Part shown: in pieces, positions 34,251 through 44,847 of the stretch
How the letters are laid out: the number at the start of each line of letters is the position of its first letter
How positions within the stretch are numbered: the first letter of the stretch is position 1
From: Planctomycetaceae bacterium
Lineage (GTDB): Bacteria; Planctomycetota; Planctomycetia; Pirellulales; Thermoguttaceae
Reading direction: 5' to 3'
DNA length: 53,275 nucleotides
NCBI GenBank assembly: GCA_009778035.1
Contig: WRKP01000014.1
Span: 1 to 53,275 of the forward strand
Notes under the pieces: generated by a model
Told to the model about the DNA's origin: nothing
What the model saw: only the letters and a program-made list of their open reading frames with translations
The model's database searches: none
Position numbers and translations under genes: made by a program

Positions 34251-35834
34251 ATGCTTACCCGCGAGGACATTGCATTTATGTATCTCGAACAACTGCCGTT
34301 CGAGCCGTATCCCTTTCAAGAGGAAGCCATTCTCGATTGGTTTTCCTCCGAACAAGGCACCCTCGTCTGCGCTCCAACCGGAATGGGAAAAACTCTCATC
34401 GCCGAAGCCGGTATTTACGAAGTCATGAAAACCGGCAAGAAAGCCTACTATACTACTCCGCTCATTGCTCTGACCGAACAAAAATACAAAGAAATACAAG
34501 ATGCCCTCGAACGCTGGGGTTACAGCAAGCATTACGTCGGCCTCATCACCGGGAATCGACGCGAAAATCCCGATGCGCCCATTCTCGTTGTCGTTGCAGA
34601 AATACTTTTTAATCGGCTATTAATGAACGCCGGAAATGTAACAGACAGCGATGACGTCACCACTGTCGTGATGGACGAATTTCATCAATTTGCCGATCCC
34701 GAACGCGGACTCGTTTGGGAATTCACCTTGCAACTACTTCCAAAACACGTCCGTACGCTGCTTATTTCCGCTACCGTCGGCAATGCTTACGATTTCGTTG
34801 CCTGGCTTCGCGATCACGGAGGGCGGAAACTCTCGCTGATAGAATCGACCGAACGCAAAGTGCCGTTGATCTATCAATGGATCGGCGATCAACTCCTTAC
34901 CGAACAAATCGAAATAATGTGTCGCGGCAACGACGAGGAGCGATTCACTCCCGCATTGGTTTTTTGCTTTGACCGAAGCGAATGTTGGACGATTGCCGAC
35001 CAAATCCGTGGCCGCGATTTGATTTCGGCAGAACAACAAAAGACGATTACCAAAATCCTCGACGAACATGATTGGAAGGACGGAGCCGGCCCTGCACTTC
35101 GGCAACTTTTAATCCGCGGCGTCGGCATTCACCACGCAGGCATCCTGCCGAAGTATCGGCGGATTGTTGAGGATTTGTTTCAGCAGAAGTTATTGTCCGT
35201 GTGTCTTTGCACGGAAACGCTTGCGGCGGGAATCAATCTTCCGGCTCGGTCGGTCGTGTTGCCGAGCATCATCAAGGGCAAGCCGGGCGAGAAGAAATTG
35301 ATCGAGTCGAGTTCTGCTCATCAGATTTTTGGCCGAGCGGGCAGGCCGCAATACGACACGCAGGGTTTTGTCTTTGCTCTTGCTCATGAAGATGACGTGA
35401 AAATTGCTCGTTGGAAGGCGAAGTATGACCAGATTCCTGAAGACACGAAGGATCCGAAACTTCGGGAGATGAAGAAAAAAATGAAGAAGAAGGCACCGAC
35501 GCGTCGTTCGACGGAGCAGTATTGGTCGGAAGAGCAATTTTGGAAGTTGAAGGACATGCCGCCGGGCCGATTGGCGAGTCGCGGTACGATTCCTTGGCGT
35601 CTACTTGCACATGTTATTTCATTGCAGTGTCAGTCGCCGCCTGCGGGTATGACAACGGCGATGGCGGACATTGAACCGATTCGCAAGATGATTGGGCGTC
35701 GTTTAATGAGCGATAAATGGGTCAAGGAAGGGCAAAAGCAACTCGATGATATGTTGACTACTTTACACCAGTCGGGCTTCATTACATTGCTGTTGGAAGA
35801 CGGTACGCAATGGAATGCAGAGCACGATGCGTAA
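34251..35834 (+). CDS. Ski2-like DEAD/DEAH-box helicase
   Basis: 527 residues. Superfamily 2 helicase with Walker A in [15 protein letters not shown], the motif II variant DEFH ([11 protein letters not shown]), motif III SATV, motif [14 protein letters not shown] and motif [15 protein letters not shown]; the last two are typical of the Ski2/Hel308 branch. A Lys-rich segment ([13 protein letters not shown]) and a helical tail follow. It probably unwinds or remodels RNA or DNA using ATP. Its tight spacing after the methyltransferase suggests co-transcription; the functional link is unknown. Confidence 0.87.
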   Translation: MLTREDIAFMYLEQLPFEPYPFQEEAILDWFSSEQGTLVCAPTGMGKTLIAEAGIYEVMKTGKKAYYTTPLIALTEQKYKEIQDALERWGYSKHYVGLITGNRRENPDAPILVVVAEILFNRLLMNAGNVTDSDDVTTVVMDEFHQFADPERGLVWEFTLQLLPKHVRTLLISATVGNAYDFVAWLRDHGGRKLSLIESTERKVPLIYQWIGDQLLTEQIEIMCRGNDEERFTPALVFCFDRSECWTIADQIRGRDLISAEQQKTITKILDEHDWKDGAGPALRQLLIRGVGIHHAGILPKYRRIVEDLFQQKLLSVCLCTETLAAGINLPARSVVLPSIIKGKPGEKKLIESSSAHQIFGRAGRPQYDTQGFVFALAHEDDVKIARWKAKYDQIPEDTKDPKLREMKKKMKKKAPTRRSTEQYWSEEQFWKLKDMPPGRLASRGTIPWRLLAHVISLQCQSPPAGMTTAMADIEPIRKMIGRRLMSDKWVKEGQKQLDDMLTTLHQSGFITLLLEDGTQWNAEHDA

Positions 35835-35864
35835 GCGAATGGTCGTTGGTTTCAAATTACTCTG

Positions 35865-36030
35865 GCCAAAAAGGCCGTCATCCCGGCGCACACATTGTCA
35901 TCCCGGCGCACACATTGTCATCCCGGCGCAGGCCGGGATCCAGAGGAACCGGCATCACATGCAATGTCTGGGTTCCGGCTTTCGCCGGAATGACGAAAAC
36001 GCGTCCAGGGCAATTTGAAGCACGCTCTAG
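35865..36030. repeat. family 1 repeat with triplicated left core
   Basis: Three tandem copies of a unit beginning TCATCCCGGCGCA (19-bp period, 35877-35930), the last continuing into the full left core. The right core CGGCTTTCGCCGGAATGACG and the right arm CGTCCAGGGCAATTTGAAGC, ACGCTCTAG follow. The left outer arm is only partial (TTACTCTGGCCA). Confidence 0.8.
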
Positions 36031-37643
36031 CGTTGCCGCTGTTTCCGGTTTTCGATGATCTGCCGCAGCCGTTCAAAAAAACTTTGCATATCCGGCCTCG
36101 TTTGAGAACGCTCTTCGTCATACAGAAAACTCCGTGCATTGACAATAACCGGCGGAACTTTCAATTCCGTGCGGAGTTTCTGCAATTCGGCATGCATTCT
36201 GGCTACTTCCACCGCATATTCCGGCTTGGCATACACATTTGACAACTCATTCGGATCGCTTGCAAGGTCATAAAATTCCCATTCATCAACGTCATCGTAA
36301 AAGTGTATCAACTTGAACCTGCCGTCATACGCCCCTTCGTGCTTCTTGACCATATGAACAGCGGGATATTCGTAATAGTGATAATAAAATGCCTTCCGCC
36401 AGTCCGCCGGTGTTTCGCCCCGGAATAAGGGAACCAACGACCGGCCCTGAATGTCCTCGGGTACCGCAATGCCAGCAACATCAAGAAACGTCGATGCAAA
36501 ATCAAGATTCGACACAATGTCGTGATTCACGCTGCCCGGCTCAATGTGCCCCGGCCAACGAACGATGAGCGGTGTCTTGAACGACTCGTTGTACATGAAC
36601 CGTTTGTCAAACCAGCCATGCTCGCCCAGGAAAAACCCCTGATCGGAGGAATACACGACGAGCGTGTTTTCGGCCAATCCTTCCTCTTCGAGAAATTGCA
36701 GCATCCTGCCGATCGCATCATCGACGGATGCCACGCAACTCATATAATCTTTCATATAGCACTGGTATTTCCAGCGTTTCAGAGCATCAGGATCATGCCT
36801 GACGGCTTCGTATTCCGCCCGGCGGTTGCCGTACATCGCGTGCCAACCGGCGCGTTGCTCTTCGGTCAATGAATTCAGAAACTGCTGGGGAACATTGGCT
36901 TTCACATCGCGAAGATTCATGGTTTCGGCAATCGTCATATCTTGTTCGAGTGCCGCCCGACCACGACCGGAGTAGTCGGTATCGAATGTTTCGGGATAGG
37001 GGAACACGGTATCTTTATAGCGTTCATAGTATTTTGGATAGGCATCCCATTCACGGTGTGGTGCTTTGTGTTGCGACATCAGCATAAACGGTTTCGCCTT
37101 ATCGCGGTTTTTTATCCATTCGATGGAAAGATCATTGATAATTTCCGTCGTGTGTCCGATGTGTTGGACTCGTTCGCCGTTGCGGAACATCGGCGGATTG
37201 TAGTAAGGCCCTTGTCCGATAAGGACTTCGGAGTGATCGAAGCCCGCCGAATTGGCATTTTCTTCATTTTCCAGATGCCATTTTCCGATAATTGCGGTTT
37301 GATAGCCTGCTTGCTTCAAGAGTTTGGGAAAGGTTTGTTGCGAAGTGTCGAATTGATCGTAATTTTGATGGAATCCGTTGAGGTGCGAATACTTTCCGGT
37401 CAAAATTGCCGCTCGGCTTGGTCCGCAGATTGAGTTTGTTACGCAGCATTTCGTAAATCGCATCCCTTCATTGGCAAGGCGGTCGAGATTTGGCGTTTCG
37501 TTTCGATTGGAGCCGTAAGCCGATATTGCTTGGTAGGCATGATCGTCGGTGAAGATGAACAGGATGTTCGGTCGGTCATCCGCCGCCGCAAACGGTGCTG
37601 CTAGACCGATGAGAAGGAACAGGGCAATGCGTTTCAATTTCAT
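36027..37643 (-). CDS. exported sulfatase
   Basis: 538 residues from ATG 37643, where a signal peptide ([18 protein letters not shown]) begins; longer in-frame starts lack this. A type I sulfatase with the formylglycine signature C73-G-P-S-R77 ([20 protein letters not shown]), the metal-binding D33-D34 in LFIFTDDHA, and the later [20 protein letters not shown] block. It hydrolyses sulfate esters, probably on sulfated polysaccharides, in the periplasm or outside; a formylglycine-generating or anaerobic maturase must act on it. No sulfatase-maturase gene is nearby. Confidence 0.92.
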   Translation of the reverse strand: MKLKRIALFLLIGLAAPFAAADDRPNILFIFTDDHAYQAISAYGSNRNETPNLDRLANEGMRFTKCCVTNSICGPSRAAILTGKYSHLNGFHQNYDQFDTSQQTFPKLLKQAGYQTAIIGKWHLENEENANSAGFDHSEVLIGQGPYYNPPMFRNGERVQHIGHTTEIINDLSIEWIKNRDKAKPFMLMSQHKAPHREWDAYPKYYERYKDTVFPYPETFDTDYSGRGRAALEQDMTIAETMNLRDVKANVPQQFLNSLTEEQRAGWHAMYGNRRAEYEAVRHDPDALKRWKYQCYMKDYMSCVASVDDAIGRMLQFLEEEGLAENTLVVYSSDQGFFLGEHGWFDKRFMYNESFKTPLIVRWPGHIEPGSVNHDIVSNLDFASTFLDVAGIAVPEDIQGRSLVPLFRGETPADWRKAFYYHYYEYPAVHMVKKHEGAYDGRFKLIHFYDDVDEWEFYDLASDPNELSNVYAKPEYAVEVARMHAELQKLRTELKVPPVIVNARSFLYDEERSQTRPDMQSFFERLRQIIENRKQRQR

Positions 37644-37754
37644 GAAAAGATTGGTTTTTCGCCAGGCGTACCAGTGCCATTGTACCGTTGCGAGCGGCAA
37701 TTGGAAAGTGTATGGCGAGTCCGCCCCCGGTTTTTCGGCGTGAATTTCCGGGAC

Positions 37755-37783
37755 TTGATTTTTCGCCCTGATGGTGTTACGAT
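37755..37783 (+). promoter_or_regulatory. sigma70-like promoter
   Basis: TTGATT at 37755-37760, a 17-base spacer and TACGAT at 37778-37783, about 35 bases before the likely RBS of the beta-propeller/cytochrome gene. Confidence 0.6.
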
Positions 37784-37824
37784 GGGTACGTATGTAGTCC
37801 CTTAAAATCCGAGGAGAACACACC

Positions 37825-39729
37825 ATGTACCGCTCCATTCCGATATTGCTCGCAATGCTCGTCTGCATTCCTTGTTTTGCATCCGAAGAATACAAAGGCC
37901 CCATCAGCCTCATTGCAACCAAAGACGGCAAAACCATTTACGTCGTCAATCGAGATTCCAGCGATGTTGCCGTCCTCAATACCGCCGACAATAACATCGT
38001 TCACACCATCGCCCTCTCCGATGATTTTTTTCCGCTCGGTGCTGCACTCAGTGCCGATGAAAAAATACTCTACGTCGTTGGTGGTGATCACAAAGGGGCC
38101 GTCCTTGCCGTCGATTTAGGAACAAGAACCATTACGAAAACAGCCAAGGCTGGCCATACTCCCGCCGCCGCCGCCCTGTCGCCCGATGGAACCAAACTCT
38201 TTGTCTGCAACCAATTTACAAATGACGTCAGTCAATTTGCCCTGCCCGACTTGACCCTGACGCGAACCATTAAAGCCGTTCGGGAACCCCGAGCGGCCGT
38301 CGTTACCCAAGACGGGAAGTACGTTTTGGTCGCTAATTCGATTCCGCTCGCCCCCGGCAACTATATCGACCACGATGACCCCCTCACCGACCCGAATATC
38401 AACATTTACGTCGCATCCGAAATCACGATTATCAACATCGAAACCGGCGAAACGAACCCGATTTTGCTGCCCAACGGCAGCGGAGCACTGCACGGGATGG
38501 CCATGTCGCCGGATGGCCGATTCATCTACACGACGGCAATCATCGCCCGGTTTTTGTTGCCGACGACGCAAGTCGAACGCGGCTGGATGAATACCGCCGG
38601 TATCGTCATCGTCGATACCACGCAACTGGAAGACGAAAACCGCGGTTTCGTCAATACAGTGTTAATCGACGATGTTGACCTCGGTGCCGCCAATCCCTGG
38701 GGGATTGCGACTTCTGCCGATGGGACAAAAATCTACGTCGCGGTTGCCGGGACCAGCGAGTTGATGGTCATCAATGCCGTCGAAATGCACCGGCGACTGG
38801 ATACTCGTACGGCAAACCCTTTATCCATTGAAATCCAAGATTATCTCGGTTTTCTTGCGGGTATGAAAACCCGAATCCGATTGCCGGGACAAGGTGCTCG
38901 AGCGGTTGCCGTTGCGGATGGCAACGTTTATGTCGGTATGTATTTTAGCGATACGCTCCAAAAATTGAGAGAAGCACAGTTGCGTCCCACAGCCCGGCCT
39001 GTTGAAATAGCCCTTGGCCCTGCGCCGGTTTGGACTCCAGAGCGTCGCGGCGAAATCTGGTGGAACGATGCCCGACTTTGTTTCCAGCATTGGCAAAGTT
39101 GTGCCAGTTGTCATCCCGATGCCAGAATGGATGGATATAATTGGGATTTGCTCAATGACGGGATGGGCAATCCCAAAAATGCGACGAGTCTGCTTTATAC
39201 GCATCTCACACCGCCGTCGATGTGGTCGCAAACCCGGGACAATCCTGAAAGGAATGGTTGGGATACTGAAACGATGGGCATCGAGTGTATCCGAACGGGT
39301 TTCCGATGGATCCATTTTACGGAGCCCAATGAGGAAATCAGCCGGGATATAGACGCCTATTTGGTGGCATTGAAGCAGGTGCCGAGCCCCTTTTTGGTGG
39401 ACGGCAAGTTGAGTGAGCGAGCGGAACGGGGCAAACTTATTTTTCACGACCCGCGTGTTGGTTGTGCAACGTGTCATCCGCCGGAGACTTGGTACACGGA
39501 CATGAAAATGCATGATGTGAATTCGCAGGCGTACTATGATCGGACGCCGTACTTTGACACGCCGACGCTGCATGAGGTGTGGCGGACAGCGCCGTATATG
39601 CATGATGGCCGATATGTGGAGATGCGGGATGTATTCAAGTTGGGCCTGCACGGCGACACGATTGGCGACGTGGCAGGCTTGAGTGATGAGCAGATTGATG
39701 ATCTCGTTGAGTATATTATGTCGCTGTGA
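37825..39729 (+). CDS. exported YVTN beta-propeller / cytochrome c fusion
   Basis: 634 residues with GAGGAG before the ATG and a signal peptide ([18 protein letters not shown]). Residues about 25-390 are YVTN-type propeller repeats ([19 protein letters not shown] and similar). The C-terminal third has two c-type haem sites, CASCH and CATCH, with the distal region [20 protein letters not shown] as in MauG/cytochrome c peroxidase-like domains. It is therefore a periplasmic di-haem protein, probably a redox partner or oxidase; the substrate is unknown. Its TGA overlaps the ATG of the next gene (TGATG). Confidence 0.87.
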   Translation: MYRSIPILLAMLVCIPCFASEEYKGPISLIATKDGKTIYVVNRDSSDVAVLNTADNNIVHTIALSDDFFPLGAALSADEKILYVVGGDHKGAVLAVDLGTRTITKTAKAGHTPAAAALSPDGTKLFVCNQFTNDVSQFALPDLTLTRTIKAVREPRAAVVTQDGKYVLVANSIPLAPGNYIDHDDPLTDPNINIYVASEITIINIETGETNPILLPNGSGALHGMAMSPDGRFIYTTAIIARFLLPTTQVERGWMNTAGIVIVDTTQLEDENRGFVNTVLIDDVDLGAANPWGIATSADGTKIYVAVAGTSELMVINAVEMHRRLDTRTANPLSIEIQDYLGFLAGMKTRIRLPGQGARAVAVADGNVYVGMYFSDTLQKLREAQLRPTARPVEIALGPAPVWTPERRGEIWWNDARLCFQHWQSCASCHPDARMDGYNWDLLNDGMGNPKNATSLLYTHLTPPSMWSQTRDNPERNGWDTETMGIECIRTGFRWIHFTEPNEEISRDIDAYLVALKQVPSPFLVDGKLSERAERGKLIFHDPRVGCATCHPPETWYTDMKMHDVNSQAYYDRTPYFDTPTLHEVWRTAPYMHDGRYVEMRDVFKLGLHGDTIGDVAGLSDEQIDDLVEYIMSL

Positions 39730-42700
39730 TGTTTCCAATTTTATTGCGTTCCCTTTGGTATGACCGCTGGATCAACCTTGCCGTGATGGTCGGCGTACTT
39801 TGTGCGGCTGCCGTGCTCACCGGTGCGCTGCTCGTCGGCGATTCCATGCGGGGAAGCCTCCAAGCACTTACACTCGACCGCCTGGGAAATATCCATACCA
39901 TCCTCTTCGCCCCGGGATTCATCGAGTATGACAAAGAGCCGCGGCCCTCCGAAGGCGTGATTCTTCTTCCCGCCGCCGTCGAATTCAACGGCAAAATCAG
40001 TGCGGTACAACTACTCGGACGCGTCGCAGGCGATACGGCTAACACCATCGCCAACCAAGCCCTGGCCGATGCCGTCGGCTTGCAACCCGGCGATACGCTC
40101 TCCCTACGCCTGATGCCGCCGCAGGCCATTCCGCCGGAAAGTTCACTCGGTCGAAAAGACCAACTCCTCCGCACTCGAATCCCCGTCGATACCATCGTTC
40201 CCAATACCGGCATCGGACGATTTTCGCTGAAAATGGACCAGCAGGCCGAGCCGTTGCTCATTGTGCCGATGGATTGGCTGCAACGCCGACTCGACGTAGG
40301 CAATAAAGTCAATGCGGTCTTCTTTTACGGCGACTCACCGGACATCTCGTTCCATCCGACGCTCGAAGATTTGGGCATCAAAACGGAATATCATGCCGGA
40401 AATTGGTACATCACTTCGGCCCGAATGCTCTTTACAGATGCCCAAGTCGAAGCGATTGAAAATGCGTTGCTAGACACCGTCGGCGATCGCCAACCGTCCG
40501 ACGATCAGTTGCCCACCTTTCACAAAGGCTTGCTCTACCTGGCAACGTCGATCCGCTCCGTGAAAAACAACCGAGAAACGCCGTATTCGACGGTGTATGC
40601 CGTTAGCCGTTTCACCTGCGAAACGCCGGACGCGCCGCAGGCGATGCGGCTAACATTGAACCAATGGACGGCAGACGACCTCGACGTGCAAATCGGCGAT
40701 GAAATCGAACTGACCTGGTTCGATCCGCACAATGTCAACGCCACACACAGCAAAACATTCACGCTCGCACACATTCTGCCGATGGAAGGGCTCGGGGCCG
40801 ACCCGCGACTCGTTCCTACGGTACAAGGTTTCACCGACGAAGCGTCGATTGCCGATTGGGACCCGCCGTTTCCGTTCGATGCAAGGCGAATTCGGCAAAA
40901 GGATGAGGACTATTGGGACGAATACCGAGCCGCTCCGAAAGCGTTCGTTTCGTTGGAAGTCGGCCAGGAACTCTTCGGCAGCCGATTCGGCAACGTGACG
41001 ACGTTCGAGGTAGGTTGCCAACCGCCGGACGGCAATCTGCCGCCGTCACTCTTCGGCTTAAACTTCGTTCCCGTAAAAGAACAGGGCCTGGCCGCATCTT
41101 CCGGTACGACGCCCTTTTCGGTGCTCTTTTTGGCATTCAGTTTTTTCATCATCGCATCGGCCCTGATGCTCGTAATGATGCTTTTTCGGCTTTCGGTCGA
41201 AATGAAAGCAAAACGCATCGGCATTCAACTGGCAGTCGGCTGGCCAGCCGGATTGGTTACGAAAATCTTGCTGCTCGAAGGTTTGCTCATTTCGCTCCTC
41301 GGCTCGTTTTTCGGTTCGATTTTAGGAATTGCCTATGCTGCCGTGATGATCTACGGTCTGACAACTTGGTGGGGCGATGCTATTTCGCAGGGCAACACGG
41401 CCGTGCCGTTTTTGACGCTTCATATTAGCCCGATGAGTTTGTTGTTCGGTTTTGCCAGCGGAGTGTGTTTGGCTATGCTGACGATACTTTGGTCGGTACG
41501 CGGCGTGGCGAAGTCCCCATTGCGGATGCTTTTACACGGCAACGTCAGTGCAAGAGCGGGGGGGGGTAGCACCCCGGTGATTCCCGGCCTACACGCCCCA
41601 AATCGGGGTGCCAGCGCCGCAAAAACGCAAAAAGCCGGGGACGCAGCGCATCGCAGTTCCCGAATTACTATCGCATCCCCTTTCCAATTTGCCAAATCGA
41701 ATGCCGCTCGACATCCCAGCCGCAGTCTGCTCTGTATCGGTCTTATCGCATCGACAACATTTTTGGTGCTTTCAATCAGCGCATTCCGCTTGGACCCGCC
41801 GGATACCGTCGGCTTCATTGCGGAGACGGCATTTCCCGTCTATGCCGACATTAGAACGCCGGAGGGACGCGCACAACTGGGCATCCAGCCGGACGACGAA
41901 CAATTTCTTGCCGAATCGGTCGATACATCAACTTGGTATTCGTTCCGTATGAAAGACGGCGACAGCAGCAGTTGTTTGAATCTTTATAAGACGGGCAACC
42001 CTCGAATTCTCGGCGTGCCGAATGTTTATGCGTCCGTGTTGGTCCCGCCCAGCGGGTCGCACGGTGTGCCGCTAACGGATATGAACGCCGTTCCCGTCAT
42101 CCTTGACCAAAATACCGCAATGTACGCTTTGCATCTTTCCGGCAAAATGGGCGAAGTTTTTCCGTTGCCGCAAGACGATTCGATCCAATGCGAAATTGTC
42201 GGTTTGCTGCATAATTCGGTATTTCAGGGAGAAATCATGATGAGCGAGGAAAATCTATTAAAACTCTTTCCTGAGGTTGGCGGATACAGTTATTTTCTGT
42301 TTGAATCGCCGTTGGATGACCGCACGCTGGGCATTATTTACAATCTGCTCGGCGATTACGGTTTTGAGGGAGAGTCGACGGCGGATCGTTTGCGAAAATT
42401 GTTTGCGGTGCAGAATACGTATCTGTCGACGTTCCAAAGTCTTGGCGGAATTGGTTTGCTGCTTGGAATTTTTGGATTGGCAGTGATTCAGTGCCGAAAT
42501 GTGTTGGAGCGGCGAAAGGAACTGTCCTTGTTTTTGGCGGTTGGCTTCACGAAGGGCCGAGTCATTTTGTTGTTGCTTTATGAGAGTTTCGCCTTGCTTG
42601 CTTGGGGACTTGGTTTGGCGGTCATTGCATCGGCGATTGTGTTGTTGCCGTTCTTTTTTGGGGGCATGCAGCAGGTCAGTGTGTTTTCGATATTGCAGCA

Positions 42701-42812
42701 GTTTGTCGTTTTGGTTGGTGGATTGTTGTTTGTGGGCATCGTATCGAATGTTGCGGCGGCTTTGGCGGTATTGAAAATCCCGGTCGCGAGGGAGTTGGCG
42801 GAAGAACGGTGA
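39729..42812 (+). CDS. FtsX/MacB-like ABC transporter permease
   Basis: 1027 residues. An N-terminal helix (LAVMVGVLCAAAVLTGALLV), a large extracytoplasmic domain (about 60-460), a three-helix FtsX core (about 465-590), a second periplasmic part, and a C-terminal three-helix FtsX core ending LLFVGIVSNVAAALAVLKI. This is the duplicated layout of LolC/MacB-like permeases that move lipids or lipoproteins mechanically. No ATPase gene is adjacent. Two GC-rich repeats are carried in frame, adding a segment EVGCQPPDGNLPP and a Gly/Ala-rich segment near residues 609-645. Its ATG overlaps the previous stop by one base. Confidence 0.85.
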   Translation: MFPILLRSLWYDRWINLAVMVGVLCAAAVLTGALLVGDSMRGSLQALTLDRLGNIHTILFAPGFIEYDKEPRPSEGVILLPAAVEFNGKISAVQLLGRVAGDTANTIANQALADAVGLQPGDTLSLRLMPPQAIPPESSLGRKDQLLRTRIPVDTIVPNTGIGRFSLKMDQQAEPLLIVPMDWLQRRLDVGNKVNAVFFYGDSPDISFHPTLEDLGIKTEYHAGNWYITSARMLFTDAQVEAIENALLDTVGDRQPSDDQLPTFHKGLLYLATSIRSVKNNRETPYSTVYAVSRFTCETPDAPQAMRLTLNQWTADDLDVQIGDEIELTWFDPHNVNATHSKTFTLAHILPMEGLGADPRLVPTVQGFTDEASIADWDPPFPFDARRIRQKDEDYWDEYRAAPKAFVSLEVGQELFGSRFGNVTTFEVGCQPPDGNLPPSLFGLNFVPVKEQGLAASSGTTPFSVLFLAFSFFIIASALMLVMMLFRLSVEMKAKRIGIQLAVGWPAGLVTKILLLEGLLISLLGSFFGSILGIAYAAVMIYGLTTWWGDAISQGNTAVPFLTLHISPMSLLFGFASGVCLAMLTILWSVRGVAKSPLRMLLHGNVSARAGGGSTPVIPGLHAPNRGASAAKTQKAGDAAHRSSRITIASPFQFAKSNAARHPSRSLLCIGLIASTTFLVLSISAFRLDPPDTVGFIAETAFPVYADIRTPEGRAQLGIQPDDEQFLAESVDTSTWYSFRMKDGDSSSCLNLYKTGNPRILGVPNVYASVLVPPSGSHGVPLTDMNAVPVILDQNTAMYALHLSGKMGEVFPLPQDDSIQCEIVGLLHNSVFQGEIMMSEENLLKLFPEVGGYSYFLFESPLDDRTLGIIYNLLGDYGFEGESTADRLRKLFAVQNTYLSTFQSLGGIGLLLGIFGLAVIQCRNVLERRKELSLFLAVGFTKGRVILLLLYESFALLAWGLGLAVIASAIVLLPFFFGGMQQVSVFSILQQFVVLVGGLLFVGIVSNVAAALAVLKIPVARELAEER
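41008..41044. repeat. family 2 repeat inside the permease gene
   Basis: GAGGTAGGTTGCCAACCGCC followed by GGACGGCAATCTGCC, close to the intergenic copy at 45620-45655 read on the other strand. The reading frame is kept. Confidence 0.75.
41550..41640. repeat. GC-rich repeat-like insertion inside the permease gene
   Basis: AGAGCGGGGGGGGGTAGCAC and CCCGGTGATTCCCGGCCTAC, then CCCCAAATCGGGGTGCCAGC. It has short inverted arms (GGTAGCACCCCG / CGGGGTGCC). It encodes a low-complexity stretch between the two FtsX cores. Confidence 0.55.
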
Positions 42813-43000
42813 TGGCGTATCCTGTGTCCTTCCGGCGCAAGCCGGAATCCAAAGGATATTAAGAATTGGTCTGTACACCCCTCCGTCATCCCGGCGCAAG
42901 CCGGGATCCAGGGAAACGATATGCATGCTCGTCTGGATTCCGGCTTGCGCCGGAATGACGATTTTTTTCCACAGCAAAAATGAATACGCTCCAGAGGAAT
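42813..43000. repeat. family 1 repeat with an extra core unit
   Basis: A left extra core TCCTTCCGGCGCAAGCCGGA at 42828, then the pair CGTCATCCCGGCGCAAGCCG and CGGCTTGCGCCGGAATGACG, and a right arm CACAGCAAAAATGAATACGC. Between 43001 and 43165 lie only the promoter and RBS listed. Confidence 0.8.
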
Positions 43001-43086
43001 ATCGCCTCGAGATGGAATGGATGCAGCCGCTTGCGATATATCGGCATCGCAAGTCGTTCAAAAATCCCTATTTTTATCGCACGCGA

Positions 43087-43114
43087 TTGTATTTTTTGCC
43101 GTTTACTGTATAAT
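43087..43114 (+). promoter_or_regulatory. sigma70-like promoter
   Basis: TTGTAT at 43087-43092, a 16-base spacer and a perfect TATAAT at 43109-43114, about 44 bases upstream of the expected leader end for the DUF1080 gene. Confidence 0.65.
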
Positions 43115-43164
43115 CCGCTCATACTTAACCTTACCCTCATTGTCAAACTTAAAGGAGTATCCGT

Positions 43165-43833
43165 ATGCAACGAAACATTATCGCCTCATCCCTTTGCTGT
43201 TGGCTGTTGATTGCCGCCAGCACCGCGTTCGGTCAGACCACCCTGTTCGAGAAAACCAATCTTGCCGACTGGGATTTCCACGCCATGGGGGACGGCATCA
43301 AAGCCGAAGATGTGTTCTCGTTCACCGAGGATGGGCGACTTATCTGCAAAGGCCAGCCCTTCGGTTATCTCGCAACAAAGGAATCCTATAAAAACTTCAA
43401 ACTCGCCCTGGAATGGTGCTGGCCGGAAGGTTCGGAGCCGACCAACAGCGGCATTTTCGTGAAAATCACGGAACAACCAGCCGGTGCATTCCTGCCAAAA
43501 TCGGTCGAAGTGCAACTGCAACACCGAAATGCCGGCGATATTTGGGCATTTCATGGCCGAACAATCACCGAACCGGAAAATCGGCTCCGCAACGTCCAAA
43601 ATGCGACTATCGGCCGGTTTATGGGCGTTGGCAAATTGCTCGCTGCTGAAAAGGAGCCGGGACAGTGGAATGCAATGGAAATCCTCTGTTTTGACGGCTT
43701 GCTTGTTGTTACGGTCAACGGCACAATCGTCAACTGGACGACCGGTGCGGAGCCGATTGAAGGCCGTATTGGATTCCAATCGGAAGGCGGCCCCATCGAA
43801 TTCCGCAATGCCGTATTGACCGCGTTGCCGTAA
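43165..43833 (+). CDS. exported DUF1080 (3-keto-disaccharide hydrolase-like) protein
   Basis: 222 residues with RBS AAAGGAG and a signal peptide (RNIIASSLCCWLLIAASTAF). The rest is one DUF1080 domain, a concanavalin-like sandwich: TLFEKTNLADWDFH, YKNFKLALEWCWPEGSEPTN, SGIFVKITEQPAGAFLPKSV, EVQLQHRNAGDIWAFHG and the terminal strand GRIGFQSEGGPIEFRNAVL. Characterised members hydrolyse 3-keto-glycosides. It probably acts outside the cytoplasm in sugar breakdown. Confidence 0.88.
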   Translation: MQRNIIASSLCCWLLIAASTAFGQTTLFEKTNLADWDFHAMGDGIKAEDVFSFTEDGRLICKGQPFGYLATKESYKNFKLALEWCWPEGSEPTNSGIFVKITEQPAGAFLPKSVEVQLQHRNAGDIWAFHGRTITEPENRLRNVQNATIGRFMGVGKLLAAEKEPGQWNAMEILCFDGLLVVTVNGTIVNWTTGAEPIEGRIGFQSEGGPIEFRNAVLTALP

Positions 43834-43896
43834 GCGGGGGTGGGGGGGAACTCGCAAGAGCGGAACGGGCGGGTGTGAGCACCCGGTTTGGCATCG

Positions 43897-44820
43897 TCAC
43901 TCCAAAAAAGCCTCCGGCGGCAATGCAAAGGCCTCATTAAGGCTTTCGCCCGCCGCCAATAACCATCGCGTTCCGTCGCGGTCAAGGACAACCAGTTCCT
44001 CTTGCAAATAAATATCTACGATCCTGCCCGTAAACGAACCTGCCTGAATCGTTTCCCCAAGCCGCTTCTTAATCGGCAAAGCAGCACGCCCTGCCGTTCC
44101 GTCCCGAAACCATAATTCAACCTGATCGCCAACCTCCAGGATTGCCGTCAGCGTTGTATGATCCGCCCGGTCAATTCCACCCCGAGCAACTTGCAGCAAA
44201 TTCCGTTCCTCAATCACCTGGTACGCCTCCAAATTATTGAATGCCAAACGAGGTATCGGGACCGTCGGGAACGAATTTTGCACCGTAGATGGATTGAACC
44301 GAGAATCCAAGGCCAAAACGTTGACCGTCATCGTGAACGTCAGGATTTCCGTGTTGCCTTCGGTCGGCAACAGCGTCAGGGAGGTAATCCGATGCAAAAA
44401 CGGAGCATAGTAAAACTCAAACAGGAAATAGGAAAACTGCGAAAGCGAGCCGGTATATTGAGCATTGAACCGATAGTTCGCACCGGGGGTGATCCGCGAT
44501 ACGGGACCGGCATTGACCTGCGGATTTTCAAATCCGCTGTGCTGCAAGACTTCCAAGAGCCAAAAGGAGTACCAAGATTGAGCATCGTTGGAAACCGGCG
44601 GCAGCGAACGTTGAAAGAGCCAGGCATATTGGGCGTTAAATTGGGTCATCATATTGAGGTTATTTTGCCACACCTCAATTTCGCTGGAAAGCCGGGTCAT
44701 TTCGCTTTGGAGCGTTTGCCGGGGCTCGGTATACTGCGTTCTGTATGCCCAAGAGGCCGCATACCACAGCAGGAAGATCGACAGGAATACGAGCAGAATG
44801 AGATTGCGAATGGGAACCAT
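43897..44820 (-). CDS. PilO-like inner-membrane protein
   Basis: 307 residues from ATG 44820, with AAAAGG upstream. One N-terminal membrane helix (NLILLVFLSIFLLWYAASWA), a coiled-coil-like stretch (about 35-65), and a periplasmic region with alternating strands and helices (about 90-190), as in PilO/GspM-type type IV pilus or secretion assembly proteins. The C-terminal part (about 225-307) contains two beta-rich repeats that look like PilP-type segments. No other pilus gene is adjacent, so the assignment is by architecture only. Confidence 0.5.
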   Translation of the reverse strand: MVPIRNLILLVFLSIFLLWYAASWAYRTQYTEPRQTLQSEMTRLSSEIEVWQNNLNMMTQFNAQYAWLFQRSLPPVSNDAQSWYSFWLLEVLQHSGFENPQVNAGPVSRITPGANYRFNAQYTGSLSQFSYFLFEFYYAPFLHRITSLTLLPTEGNTEILTFTMTVNVLALDSRFNPSTVQNSFPTVPIPRLAFNNLEAYQVIEERNLLQVARGGIDRADHTTLTAILEVGDQVELWFRDGTAGRAALPIKKRLGETIQAGSFTGRIVDIYLQEELVVLDRDGTRWLLAAGESLNEAFALPPEAFLE

Positions 44821-44847
44821 GGTGTGCCTTTTCTCCAATGATGTACA

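Noticed and set aside
35877-35935. Tandem 19-bp units considered as a CRISPR array
   Set aside because: The units are contiguous copies of the family 1 core half without spacers.
42258-43061. A 267-codon minus-strand frame across the permease end and the repeat
   Set aside because: It overlaps the real permease gene and a repeat, and shows no domain.
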